Shown here piece after piece: positions 23,789 through 31,907 of a stretch of DNA of 61,353 bases. Each line of letters opens with the position of its first letter. Within the stretch, counting starts at the first letter, position 1. The translations under genes and the position numbers were made by a program. Source of the DNA: Planctomycetota bacterium. Lineage in GTDB: Bacteria > Planctomycetota > UBA8108 > JACQVS01. The notes beneath the pieces are model-generated. The model searched no databases. It worked only from the letters and a program-made list of their open reading frames with translations, and was not told the origin of the DNA. The DNA lies in assembly GCA_016209605.1 (NCBI GenBank), contig JACQVS010000051.1:1-61353 (forward strand), in the 5' to 3' direction.

Positions 23789-24243
23789 CAGTCGTCTTTC
23801 TTGGCCTTTGAGTTTGCTCCGTCAGCCCCCTTGAAGCCGGCGAGATCGAAGATCTCTCTCAGGGAGAGGAAATCTCCTCCCCTGGGGATCGTTTGAGTAG
23901 AGATTCGCGGCGGCGAGTTCGGATTGGGGGCTCTCTGAGGAATTTGCAGCACCTGGTAAATCGGGTAACGGAAGAGAATCAGCTCCGCTGTGATCAAGCG
24001 CTGCCGGGCCTGGGTCAGCGCTTGGCCGTCAAGTTTGAGGGTTTTTCTGATGGTCGGATCAGCGTAGAAGCTGAGCCCCTGAGCGTCGCTCACCGCTACC
24101 AAGAAGAAATAAAGCAGGATGGCATCTCCGGGCAATCGATCGATGAACCCCTCTCTGACAAAACGCCGGTCGATCCAACTGAAACCTTCACTGGGAATTC
24201 GCCGTATACGTTTCGGATCAAGGACTTCTTTTTTGATACGCAT
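23788..24243 (-). CDS. Small basic protein of the recombinase unit, possible HTH
   Basis: This protein of about 151 residues (MRIKKEVLDPKRIRRIPSEG) carries a central stretch (FIDRLPGDAILLYFFLVAVS to TIRKTLKLDGQALTQARQRL, about residues 33-80) that looks like a winged or helix-turn-helix fold. A basic tail ends in KAKKDD. It is the first gene of the recombinase transcript, with its stop overlapping the next ATG. By position it resembles the small DNA-binding accessory protein of Tn554-like transposons, but sequence alone does not prove that. Confidence 0.6.
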   Translation of the reverse strand: MRIKKEVLDPKRIRRIPSEGFSWIDRRFVREGFIDRLPGDAILLYFFLVAVSDAQGLSFYADPTIRKTLKLDGQALTQARQRLITAELILFRYPIYQVLQIPQRAPNPNSPPRISTQTIPRGGDFLSLREIFDLAGFKGADGANSKAKKDD

Positions 24244-24370
24244 GGCATTTCTCTCCACAATCTTTCTGGGCAAGAACCATCTTTGGAGAACCATCCTGCT
24301 TCTGGAGCGCTGTTAAACCTGATGAGGGCGGTGGGATAAAGATGGGATGACCTCAAAGTCATGCAGCTCC

Positions 24371-25015
24371 TTAGATGGGAGGAGGGCGAGCTGGGTAGCG
24401 GCAAAGCTTTCGCCGGTAGTTTCCGGAATCGGTCCGGCGATAACGTAACTGTGCCAGGAGGGAGGAGAAGCGTCGCATCGGCGCCCTGCAGGATGGCCCA
24501 CAATAGAGGCGGACCTTAACAAGGGAAACCAAGCTCAGGAAGAGGACATAACAGCCTGGGCGGTGGCAGGGAACCCGGCAACAGGACCCCCCTTTATGGA
24601 CATCGGAATCGTCCGAGTTTCGTAACCGACAGCGGCGTTTTGATGCTCTTTCAATGGCACGAATCCTCTCGCCGTTGCGCTTCCGGTATTCACTGGGATA
24701 GCTCCGGTGTTTTTGGCGGTAGCGCTGGTTCTGGCGACGCTTAGCGGCAAGACCGGCCGCAGTCTTTCGCGAAAGCCAAGTTCTCCACTTCCTGGCTAAC
24801 CGCCGGCAATCTGGGCTACAGTACTTTGCACGGAGGCGATCTTGCGGGCGTGGGACGAAGCGTTTCCCGCAGCCTTTCATTAGGCAGATACGCCCAGTGC
24901 CACCACGATCTTGGCAGGCACTTGTCAGGAGCACCAAAAACGGGTAGACAATAGAGAGAATTGTTTTCAGGACTTCGATTGAAACGAAGTCCAACCCGAG
25001 GGAGCAGGCAGCCAA
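24371..25015 (-). CDS. Cys-rich (CxxxxC...CSPDC) protein of the recombinase element
   Basis: The core of this frame has a zinc-binding pattern: ICLMKGCGKRF, then AKYCSPDCRRLAR. A strongly basic region (KRRQNQRYRQKHRSYPSEYR) follows, with further Cys pairs (CCRVPCHRPGC, YCGPSCR). Similar short proteins reading FxPxxxxxRYCSPxCRRAAxRWR occur beside recombinases in planctomycete-like genomes. The true start is uncertain: the ATG at 25015 lies inside a strong hairpin, and a GTG a few codons before ACQDRGGTG is a good alternative. It lies 127 bp upstream of the recombinase trio on the same strand and is probably part of the same element. Confidence 0.55.
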   Translation of the reverse strand: MAACSLGLDFVSIEVLKTILSIVYPFLVLLTSACQDRGGTGRICLMKGCGKRFVPRPQDRLRAKYCSPDCRRLARKWRTWLSRKTAAGLAAKRRQNQRYRQKHRSYPSEYRKRNGERIRAIERASKRRCRLRNSDDSDVHKGGSCCRVPCHRPGCYVLFLSLVSLVKVRLYCGPSCRAPMRRFSSLLAQLRYRRTDSGNYRRKLCRYPARPPPI

Positions 25016-25037
25016 GTCTAGCTCCCTCGCTTTTTTT
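24970..25037 (+). terminator. Double hairpin with T-run at the edge of the recombinase element
   Basis: Two hairpins stand in tandem: GGACTTCG/CGAAGTCC (24970-24977 with 24985-24992) and CGAGGGAGC/GCTCCCTCG (24997-25005 with 25021-25029). The second is followed by CTTTTTTTC. On the plus strand this is a strong rho-independent terminator, yet there is no plus-strand gene before it. Mobile elements often carry such terminators at an end to block incoming or outgoing transcription. Confidence 0.7.
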
Positions 25038-26016
25038 CTTGCGCACGGCCTTCAGGCTGTCAGTATAGCGAAGGCAGGCTCACAGCCAAGATTCTTGTCA
25101 GTTTCATTAAAAAAAACTCCGGCAGGTAAATCAGCGCGGAACATATTTTTTTCAGGGGGAGAAGGAAAAAAGGAAGGAGATAGATTCTAGTTGGATGGGC
25201 CTAGAATGAAAAAAAACTCAAGAAGGATAGATCAAAAGATGATAGATTGGCCAGTTATTCTTCTATATCCTTCGTTGGAAGAGGTCCGTGGGTTCTGCGG
25301 AGTTATAGCCTTGCCTGGAGGTCTGCGATTATTGCGGGGTTAGAAGTTCGCTCGATCTCGGCTGAGGAAGGAGCTGGATGTTCTTGAGGAAGTCGAGATC
25401 AGCAGCGATTTCGGCGTAACAACACTCTATAAACCGAGATCGTCGTTCTTCCTGACGATTCATCCAGGACGTGGAAGAGAAGAGGAAGTTGAACCAAAAA
25501 ACCGGCGCTTTTTGAGATGCAGGAGCACGTCTGGAATGGCAGAAGAAACCCATCAAGTTTTGGTACACAAGACGTCTTTGGTATCGGCATAAGATAAGAC
25601 GGTGCTCAATGACCATATAGTCTTCGGGATTCCCAAGGCTCGACGTCCGTTCAGGCGACCAGCAAGGACGGCAGTCTCTAATCTTATCAGCCAACCACTG
25701 CTCGTCTGGGACGCTTTCTATGTGGCGATCGAGGTCATGAGGAATCTCGGTGGCGCCGCGCCGAAGGGGGATGCTATGAGCCACGTACTCGGGGCCCCTG
25801 AGCCTCCGATTCACAGTGTAGAGGGCTACGTCGCTCACAGGGTCTACGGAAAGAAAGAGGGCCACTGGGTCTTCCGGCGGATCACGCCGATTGTCCGCCT
25901 GCTCGAGAAGGCCGGTCACCGACGACGAATCCGGCGAGGTATTTCTGAAATAACGTGCAGGAGGCCCTGGCGTGGCATTTCTATGTTTGTGTCGACGAAA
26001 TAGTTTTCCAGGTCGT
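25038..26016. other. Low-information region; only weak or degraded reading frames
   Basis: About 1 kb without a gene I can support. A 196-codon minus-strand frame (25329-25919) and a 134-codon plus-strand frame (25602-26003) overlap each other. The first has a P2 palindrome in its middle, so neither is likely to be an intact gene. The left part is AT-rich with A and T runs. It may be the decayed remains of earlier insertions. Confidence 0.45.
25562..25585 (-). repeat. P2 palindrome copy (minus orientation)
   Basis: This is a 24-bp degenerate palindrome with arms GGTACA and GGTATC and the perfect core AAGACGTCTT. Read on the minus strand it is GATACC-N12-TGTACC followed by AAAACT, matching the plus-strand copies near 30364, 36729 and 42242. 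Confidence 0.65.
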
Positions 26017-26505
26017 CTATTTGAGCCATGTCAGATTCAGCTGACTCTCATCAAACCTTCTCAAGAAGCTCTCGAGCTCAGGTAAATACTCCCTTTGTTG
26101 TGTCACCCACAGCCCGCCATTGTGCTCGCCGTATGAACGCACTATCTCAATGTGGAATTGTATTACTTCGCGGATCAGTCTGGCCGGGGGAGAACAAAGC
26201 ACATTCAAAACCTCCTCCTCACCAGGCTTAGTATCAGCGAAGCGTTCAGCAAGCTCCGCAGCGCTGTAGACATTAACCTCACAATCCACAACAGAGTCAG
26301 CCGGTTGACCACTACAAAAGACCGCGAACTCAAAAATCAACAAACCCTCTTCTTCAGGTCCAAATTCTATTATGACCTCTATTGAGTGCCAGGAGTCAGA
26401 GGGTGGAACCATATCACACTTTTCAATAAAGACTTGGCCTGCTTCGTATTTCCTTCGCTCACTTCCTGTTCCGCCCATTCGCAGGTTCTGTTTGCTTGGC
26501 TCCAT
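26017..26505 (-). CDS. Hypothetical protein
   Basis: This 162-residue protein is supported by a good ribosome-binding site (GGAG, 7 nt before the ATG at 26505) and a balanced, protein-like composition. It is acidic, with alternating strands in the middle (SIEVIIEFGPEEEGLLIFEF) and a helical C-terminus (PELESFLRRFDESQLN). No signal peptide, membrane segment or known motif is visible. It stands alone between two poorly coding regions. I cannot assign a family. Confidence 0.55.
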   Translation of the reverse strand: MEPSKQNLRMGGTGSERRKYEAGQVFIEKCDMVPPSDSWHSIEVIIEFGPEEEGLLIFEFAVFCSGQPADSVVDCEVNVYSAAELAERFADTKPGEEEVLNVLCSPPARLIREVIQFHIEIVRSYGEHNGGLWVTQQREYLPELESFLRRFDESQLNLTWLK

Positions 26506-26760
26506 GGGATTTCTCCGTATGCCTGTAATCTCCGGTCCTTAAGTGACCGTTGACGCAGCAGTTATTCTGAATGCAGCTCATTGGTCGAGAAACCGGTGCA
26601 GCAGTAGAGTCGAGACTACCTATTGCGCACCAGTGCCGATTAAAAGTCTACACTCTTTAGCGAAGAAATTCATGGGACAACGTTACCGGAAGTGCGGGAG
26701 CGCCGTCGACTATCATAATAGGCTCTTATCGGAGGATCACCGTCGCAAGGAGCGACGGCG

Positions 26761-27060
26761 TCAATAATCACTCGGTAGCAAGATGGTCGTGAGGGACCGG
26801 TCGTGCTCGGTGATGATGTAGAACTTCACCCCTCCCGACGAGCGGTAGACTGATACAAGCCTGGTTTCCTCCTCAAGGGCCCGCTCGTTGGCCGCCCAGT
26901 CCTCAGCATCAACGTCACCCCAATCTCCACGCACGTGCCGACCGAGGGCGGTGAAGACGTCGGCGTTTGTCAGCTTCTCTCTTGCCGTGGCGGTGATCAC
27001 CATGCGGCCGAGGGGGAATCTTGCTTGCAGCCGTCGGTTGTTGCCTTTGGGCTCCGTCAT
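26761..27060 (-). CDS. Conserved plasmid/ICE-related small protein
   Basis: This 99-residue protein (MTEPKGNNRRLQARFPLGRM) contains FPLGRMVITATAREKLTNAD, then LGRHVRGDWGDVDAEDWAAN and the ending ITEHDRSLTTILLPSDY. This is the pattern of a small conserved protein often annotated as plasmid-related and found on plasmids and integrative elements. The start at 27060 has GGAG 9 nt upstream. Its function in those elements is unknown. Its presence supports the view that this part of the window was acquired horizontally. Confidence 0.7.
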   Translation of the reverse strand: MTEPKGNNRRLQARFPLGRMVITATAREKLTNADVFTALGRHVRGDWGDVDAEDWAANERALEEETRLVSVYRSSGGVKFYIITEHDRSLTTILLPSDY

Positions 27061-27129
27061 TTCAGTCTGCTCCGGACAGAGGTAAAGCCGCATCCCTGCG
27101 GCTTCACCCTGCCCCGTTGAGTTCTGGGG

Positions 27130-27477
27130 CTACTTCGCGAAGTACTGCTTGATGATCTCGCGGATCTTGGTGCTCATTCCACGAGCACCAACCTCGCCCC
27201 TCAGTTTGTCGATCTCGCTGGTGCCAAGGAAGATCAGCACCCTGCGAAGCGGTTCACCTTCGCTGGGGGCACGCCCTCTCCGCTTCTTTTCCGGCTGTCC
27301 GAGCTCTGCGGCCATCTGCTGGATCGCGTCCTGGACCTTCGGCTCCTCCTTGTGAGCCTTGCCGTTGACCTTCTTCTCAGGCACGAGAGCGGCGGCTTCC
27401 TTCTTTGGAGCCGCGGCTTCCGCCTTGTGGTTTGACGACCCACCGTTCTTCTTTGGGGTTTTCTGCGTCGTACTCAT
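27130..27477 (-). CDS. Lys/Ala-rich protein with a C-terminal RHH-like segment
   Basis: This 115-residue protein starts MSTTQKTPKKNGGSSNHKAE with GGAGG eight nucleotides upstream. The first 75 residues are low-complexity and Lys/Ala/Glu-rich (disordered). The last 38 (RVLIFLGTSEIDKLRGEVGA then MSTKIREIIKQYF) look like a strand followed by two helices, as in ribbon-helix-helix proteins. It may be a DNA-binding accessory protein with a long flexible tail. It overlaps the upstream gene by 101 bp in a different frame, which is unusually long. Confidence 0.55.
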   Translation of the reverse strand: MSTTQKTPKKNGGSSNHKAEAAAPKKEAAALVPEKKVNGKAHKEEPKVQDAIQQMAAELGQPEKKRRGRAPSEGEPLRRVLIFLGTSEIDKLRGEVGARGMSTKIREIIKQYFAK

Positions 27478-27682
27478 CTTTGTAGACCTCCATCTTGACT
27501 GACTTGACGTTGCCGTCCTTGACGGCGACTCGATAAACCACCGTTGCACTATCGCTGTACCGCAGGAAGAAGTAGTGCTGCTCGTACCTCCTTTCTTCGT
27601 TGTCCTCGAGGGAGTACTCGTCGGGATCCGGCATGTGCTCCCTCATCCAGTCATCCGCTGCGTCTCGGTCGCGTTCGTTCAT
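27377..27682 (-). CDS. Hypothetical protein overlapping the next gene
   Basis: This frame of about 101 residues (MNERDRDAADDWMREHMPDP) reads well: acidic helical N-terminus, then strands (YEQHYFFLRYSDSATVVYRV, VKSVKMEVYKDEY). From about residue 68 it continues inside the downstream gene in another frame and becomes Ser/Arg/Gly-rich (GGSRGSKEGSRRSRA). That suggests the overlap arose by loss of an original stop or by a frameshift. A TTG 15 nt upstream sits closer to GGAGG and is an alternative start. Confidence 0.5.
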   Translation of the reverse strand: MNERDRDAADDWMREHMPDPDEYSLEDNEERRYEQHYFFLRYSDSATVVYRVAVKDGNVKSVKMEVYKDEYDAENPKEERWVVKPQGGSRGSKEGSRRSRA

Positions 27683-27997
27683 TGAAGTCTCGTTCAATTC
27701 CCTCCATCCTCATCGTCCCGGGAACGATCCCCTGGAAAAGGGAACAAGACAACGGAGCAGTTGAAGGATTCTTAAACCCGCGATTGCGGTGGGGATAAGC
27801 GGAGACGGTTAACCTTGCGGGGAACGCGGCGATAAGGGAGCAGCGTTAACTTCGCGGGAGAGGTGAGGTTCGCGGGACGGCTGCACAGGAGAATACTTGA
27901 AACGGATTACCGGCCCCTTCGCTGAAGAAAAGGATCTCCTAAAACCGATTAGAAAGGCTTAGGGACTTAGGAGAGGGGCTCACCACTTTGGAAATAG
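27683..27997. other. Intergenic region with GTTAAC/GCGGG direct repeats
   Basis: No gene is seen. The stretch carries three related direct repeats, GGTTAACCTTGCGGGG (27807-27822), CGTTAACTTCGCGGGA (27844-27859) and GGTTCGCGGGA (27867-27877). A similar sequence, GGTAACCTCGCGTAA, occurs near 21459 upstream of the integrase. They might be protein-binding iterons or recombinase arm sites. Confidence 0.4.
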
Positions 27998-28318
27998 ATG
28001 ATGGCTAAAGATGGGAAATTAAAGAAGCCCAACATCGGCCCCCACTCCGGGAGCGCTACAAATCCTCTCCAGAGTTTCGACACCGCGTATAAATACGTTC
28101 AGGCTAATCCTGAGAAGGATTATTACACGACAGGAAACGCCACACCCTTCATTGCAATGGCTACGACAGCGACTCGAAGAGGGGCTTCGGAAGGCCAGCC
28201 GGTGATTCGCTTCCTTTCCGGAGGAAGAGAAAGCGCCAGGGCGTACAAATGCTGCTGGGGTTATAGAACTAACTGCCTAAGAACTCATATCGACTGCTAC
28301 ACGAAGGCGGTCAAATGA
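27998..28318 (+). CDS. Hypothetical protein with Cys-rich C-terminus
   Basis: This 106-residue protein starts MMAKDGKLKKPNIGPHSGSA. The middle (TGNATPFIAMATTATRRGAS, then GQPVIRFLSGGRESARAYKC) and the tail (CCWGYRTNCLRTHIDCYTKA, with four cysteines) are compositionally convincing. The clustered Cys/His residues suggest metal binding. It lies alone on the plus strand, about 300 bp from the divergent minus-strand pair. Family unknown. Confidence 0.5.
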   Translation: MMAKDGKLKKPNIGPHSGSATNPLQSFDTAYKYVQANPEKDYYTTGNATPFIAMATTATRRGASEGQPVIRFLSGGRESARAYKCCWGYRTNCLRTHIDCYTKAVK

Positions 28319-28796
28319 CGTTCTGTTGGCGAACCCCGCATTTGCGTCTATCAGACGTGCAAGGGAGCAAGACCTGGGGAATGAACGGAGACGAACAGCG
28401 GCTTGCTTGCCCCGCTCACAGTATCCTCCCAGGCGAAGACCGCTCGAAAGCGACGAATCCAGCGCCACGGTCTTCCATACACATCAGAGATCGAGAAGCC
28501 AGGTGAAATCGGCGGTTTCTGATCCGAATCTCCTGCTCTCCTGCACGTGCGCACCACGTGTGTCGTCCGCTGGCGCCTCCTTCACCACCGGGCATCCCGG
28601 GAAACCATCAACTCCTGGTACTGAGGACGTATTCAGGACTGCCAATCTCAGCCTGCCGCGCTCAAAACAACTCGGAATCCTCGAGATCCACAGGCTCCGT
28701 CCCATCCAGTCATTCAGTTCTTCCCTCGGGAGGAAGTTCCATGCAGGACATTGCTACTTCTAAGGACCTGGTAATCAGCGGAGGTACGTAAACGCG
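28319..28796. other. Intergenic region with a composite repeat
   Basis: I see no gene I can support. The region holds CGGTTTCTGATCCGAATCTC near 28514, matched again near 42184, and a diverged P2 palindrome at 28617-28640. Open frames through it would read across these repeats and are probably spurious. Confidence 0.45.
28617..28640 (+). repeat. Diverged P2 palindrome copy
   Basis: GGTACT, then GAGGACGTATTC, then AGGACT: the 24-bp P2 layout with several substitutions in the core. It lies 100 bp after a 20-bp block shared with the composite element near 42184, the same order as there. Confidence 0.45.
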
Positions 28797-29728
28797 ATGC
28801 CGAGGCTGAAGTCTCCAGAGCGCATTAAAGCGGTCAAGCAGCTGAAACGTGACTGGTGCGTGGCGACCGCATTCGAAGCTGCGCTTGGCTACGTTGCATA
28901 GAGCTTCCACAGTCAAAGGTGATTGCTGCGGTTCCTCATGGACGGGACTGGAGGAACTGCCGTACGGCGGCCCTGTCCCTCACTTCTGGGGAGCTTTCCG
29001 ACTACACGGTCGTGAACGACAAGGGCGACAAATACGTGGTGGTTGTCGAGGGGTCCCCTCGGGAATTCGAGGCGAACGTGCGCCAGAGCATGGAAGCGGA
29101 CCTTCCGTTCTATTTGTCTCTGGAGGATGGTGGCTACTACCACATGTGGGCCGTGGTCCACTTCGAAGGCAACGTCGTCACGTTGTGGGACCACTGGCAC
29201 CAGCATGAAGAAGAAAGAGAATTAAGTGAACTCTGCGGCCACGATCCGCTAGATACGATGTTCTTGCGCCTTCTGAGTTCGACGACGGCTGGAGAGTGTG
29301 GAAGGGCTGCACAGACCGATGAGGAAAGCGTGAGAGTCGAGATTCCCGTTGAAGACCTTTGGCCCGGAGAACCAGTGGTGACCGAAGAAAGGGTCTCGAG
29401 TTTCCGGGACTCGCTTGCTCGCGGTGAACGGCTCGCGCCGATCGTTGTGTTGAACGTCGAGGGGCGCACGATTGTGACAGACGGGAACAATAGAGTTCGT
29501 GCATGGGTGGAGCACCACCGGGAGCAGAGCAACCAAGTGCCTTCGATAGTATTCCAAGATGCCGAGAGGACCATATCAGACATAGCCTCGGCAGAGTTCA
29601 ACAAACACGCAGCGTTCTTTGGGAGAGGGGAAGATGCGTTTTTGCGGATACGCAAGGTGCCCAGCGCTCAGTACCTGAGCGCGCAGGCGGAGGTAGCCCG
29701 CGAATTGCGTGCGTCGGGACGCACATAA
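28797..29728 (+). pseudogene. Papain/C39-like plus ParB/Srx-like fusion, frameshifted
   Basis: Two overlapping frames appear to be one gene. The first (from ATG 28797, MPRLKSPERIKAVKQLKRDW) contains WCVATAFEAALGYVA and stops at 28899-28901. The second (open from about 28856) continues IELPQSKVIAAVPHGRDW and has HMWAVVHFEGNVVTLWDHW. Together these give the Cys...His...Asp pattern of a C39/papain-like peptidase. Residues from about 165 of the second frame form a ParB/sulfiredoxin-like domain (VRVEIPVEDLWPGE, APIVVLNVEGRTIVTDGNNR). Restoring one base near 28896 joins the frames. Alternatively a GTG start at 28856 gives a 290-residue protein without the Cys block. The peptidase reading is tentative. 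Confidence 0.5.
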
Positions 29729-29768
29729 ACCACGGCCGAATGCTACCTACCTTTACCCGGCGTGTCGG

Positions 29769-29786
29769 GTGAAACATGTGGTTCAC
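29769..29786 (+). repeat. P1 palindrome copy
   Basis: GTGAAACATGTGGTTCAC is one mismatch pair away from a perfect 18-bp palindrome. It lies 40 bp downstream of the ParB-like gene and is preceded by CCCGGCGT, as the copies at 36695 and 42211 are preceded by GGCGT. Confidence 0.6.
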
Positions 29787-30363
29787 GGTTTGTGTGCACA
29801 CGTTACCTTTGCCAGAGCGACCTACCCGCCGCTGATCCACGGAATCTCCTTCAATTCTTCAATTCTCGATCTGATTTCGACTCTACGGAAGAATGGAACG
29901 CCCAGGCGCACAAGTCCACAATGGCACGCACTCACAAAATCAGAAAATTCCTCAAAAAATTGGTGACGTAATCGGTGAATGGGAGATACGAAGAAATAGC
30001 CACTACTGATTGGTATCCCCTAAAACGGACACGTAAGAGCCGGCACTCGCGAAAGCGGTAGAGAGTGGAGCTGGTGGCACCACAACAGCAACTCAACCGA
30101 GATACCAGACCTAACAAACAGCTACTCACATATTTATAAAACCTGGTTCAGTCCACTGACACTTCCAGGTCAGGAGTAATCAAGAGTAGGATAGGGTAGG
30201 TCTCCTTCTTCTTCGGTCATAGAGAGTCTCTCATGAAGGAATTAAAGCCTCAAGCAGGTATACTCCTGTGAGGCAGGCTGTATGTAGAACGAGAAGGAGA
30301 AGAGGAGTAGTTGTGGGCGGCCACGAAGTCCACGCCGGTGGCCAGCAGTAATCGTCAAGCTCT

Positions 30364-30387
30364 GGTACTATAGACGTGTTCAGTACC
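30364..30387 (+). repeat. P2 palindrome copy
   Basis: Arms GGTACT and AGTACC form a perfect 6-bp inverted repeat around ATAGACGTGTTC. It is followed by AAAAGTAGACACTTG, almost identical to the sequence after the copy at 42242. About 40 bp match between the two loci at roughly 85 percent identity. Confidence 0.65.
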
Positions 30388-30537
30388 AAAAGTAGACACT
30401 TGGCCAGAGGCGCCGGCCAATGTCGGTCTGGATGAGTTCCAATCCGGGGACCTGTAGGTGGTGGGATAGCCGCCCGTGTACGTCAGGCAGGAGAACGTCC
30501 AAGAGCAAAGGCGTGGCGCCATCGTCGGAGGAATGCT

Positions 30538-30669
30538 GTGGAACGGCGAAAGCGCTTCCACGCCGTCCGGGTTGAGTTCAAGGGCGAGCTGGTGCACGCG
30601 CAGCACGACCCTATCATCTCGGACGTGCTCCACATCCAGATCTCTCCCCACGGTCTCTCGGGAAGGTGA
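30538..30669 (+). CDS. Small ORF, 43 codons, possible gene remnant
   Basis: A GTG start with GGAGG six nucleotides upstream opens a 43-codon frame (MERRKRFHAVRVEFKGELVH) that ends GTGA, overlapping a second GTG-started frame (MTIQIENDKLMHLYASGWAA). The second runs into the convergent deaminase gene. The coupling is real-looking, but the second frame has no natural end. This may be a truncated two-gene unit. Confidence 0.3.
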   Translation: MERRKRFHAVRVEFKGELVHAQHDPIISDVLHIQISPHGLSGR

Positions 30670-30760
30670 CGATCCAGATCGAGAACGACAAGCTCATGCA
30701 CCTCTACGCATCAGGCTGGGCAGCCTGCCGGAAGAGGTGCCGTCGACTAGTTGGAGCCGC

Positions 30761-31900
30761 TCAGGGCCGGCGACTTCGAATGGCATCGTACAGCGACTCT
30801 CCCTTCAGCCTCCTGATCCGATTGACCGCTTTCTTTACCTCTGGCTTCAGTTCTAGATCGTCAGCGCGCTGTACAACGTATGCGATGATTCTATTGCCGC
30901 CGGGATGGCTGTACTCGCGGATGCGTGCTGCATCCAGCATGTACTCAAGTTGATTATCTCTCAGGAACAGAAATAACGAGCGCGACTGATTGTGTGGCGG
31001 ACGATTCGTAGTATGCACGCGGACCTTCTCCACCTCCCTCGTTTCCTCAAGTACCGTTTCGATCAGCGGCGGCCCGGCGTCTCTAGGGCTTGTCGCATCA
31101 ATGACAGCGCGTTTGAGGTGCTGCTCCGCCACTAGCACATCGACCCTTGTGACGCTCTTGTTGGGAAACAATCCCTGGGCCCACCAAGCCTGGAATCTGT
31201 GCTTCTCCGCCAGAGACGGGAGCCTAGGGAACCACCAGACAACTCGATCACCATTGTACATCCGGAAGAGTGCATGGGCTGTTCGGAGGTACCCCTCAAA
31301 ATCGTGCTCAGTGACATAACGGGGCAGGGTCCTCGCGAAATCATCGAGGCGAAAGCGTTCCTCCTTTTGAGCTATGAATCGCCTGTTCGCGCCCACACTG
31401 GCGATGGCCTCTCGCGCTGTGCGCGGCAGATAGTCGACGCGCACGCCGTTCTCCTCGAGTCGGCGAACCCCGTAACCGTAGATATTTGGGTCGGGATCTA
31501 ACATCCCGACGATCACGCGTCCAATCCCTACGCCAACGATTCTGTCCGAGCAACTTGTTTGGTGCCCGCTCCGCTCGGTGCACGGTTCAAGGCTCGTGAA
31601 CAAAGTGAGCCCATCGGGAACGGTCGCCCACTTTCTAAGTGCTTTCCGGCATTCGGAGATTGCCGTCTCCTCCGCGTGGGTGCATAAGCACAGACCGCTT
31701 GTCTTCACCTCGTAGTTGTGAGACGCCGATGCCACAATATTCCAGCGTTCGCCGTTCGGCACCGCTACCAGAACGCCGACGAAGGGACACTGCGATTTCT
31801 TCCGGGGACGTTGCCGGGCCCGTTTACACACGTCCAGGAGCGCCTTGTGGAGCGCCGCTTCCGTCAGGGGCTGTTGCGGCTTTCGGCGAGATCTTCTCAT
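30761..31900 (-). CDS. RibD-like zinc deaminase with unknown C-terminal domain
   Basis: This 379-residue protein has a cytidine-deaminase-fold domain in residues about 10-150. It shows the zinc motif CLCTHAEETAI (H-A-E), then SLEPCTERSGHQTSC (PC...C) and GMLDPDPNIYGYGVRRLEEN, the last of which matches RibD-type deaminases. The C-terminal 200 residues (VVWWFPRLPSLAEKHRFQAW; later RSLFLFLRDNQLEYMLDAAR) are unassigned. The start MRRSRRKPQQ at 31900 lies 7 bp after the permease gene stop, so it is the last gene of the transporter operon. It would deaminate an amino group on a pyrimidine-like or related substrate. Whether that substrate is what the transporter imports is inference. Confidence 0.75.
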   Translation of the reverse strand: MRRSRRKPQQPLTEAALHKALLDVCKRARQRPRKKSQCPFVGVLVAVPNGERWNIVASASHNYEVKTSGLCLCTHAEETAISECRKALRKWATVPDGLTLFTSLEPCTERSGHQTSCSDRIVGVGIGRVIVGMLDPDPNIYGYGVRRLEENGVRVDYLPRTAREAIASVGANRRFIAQKEERFRLDDFARTLPRYVTEHDFEGYLRTAHALFRMYNGDRVVWWFPRLPSLAEKHRFQAWWAQGLFPNKSVTRVDVLVAEQHLKRAVIDATSPRDAGPPLIETVLEETREVEKVRVHTTNRPPHNQSRSLFLFLRDNQLEYMLDAARIREYSHPGGNRIIAYVVQRADDLELKPEVKKAVNRIRRLKGESLYDAIRSRRP

Positions 31901-31907
31901 ATCAGGT

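Larger units (their letters stand above)
21516..25160 (-). mobile_element. Candidate tyrosine-recombinase transposon
   Basis: The unit contains, in transcription order, the Cys-rich gene, a small basic protein and two tyrosine recombinases, with a terminator at its right edge. The probable ends are marked by a loosely similar AT-rich sequence in direct orientation: AATCTCCGCGCATTTTTTC near 21517 and AATCAGCGCGGAAC, then TATTTTTTTCAG, near 25126-25155. The ends are not proven. Base composition in this stretch is lower in GC than the flanking defence island, as expected for an acquired element. Confidence 0.5.
29729..30537. other. Gene-poor, AT-richer region with P1 and P2 palindromes
   Basis: No supportable gene in about 800 bp. 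It contains a P1 palindrome at 29769-29786, AT-rich sequence to about 30300, and a well-conserved P2 palindrome at 30364-30387. Short frames here lack ribosome-binding sites. Confidence 0.45.

Noticed and set aside
25329..25919. 196-codon minus-strand frame as a gene
   Set aside because: A P2 palindrome lies in its middle and its second half reads as non-protein-like; at most it is a degraded remnant.
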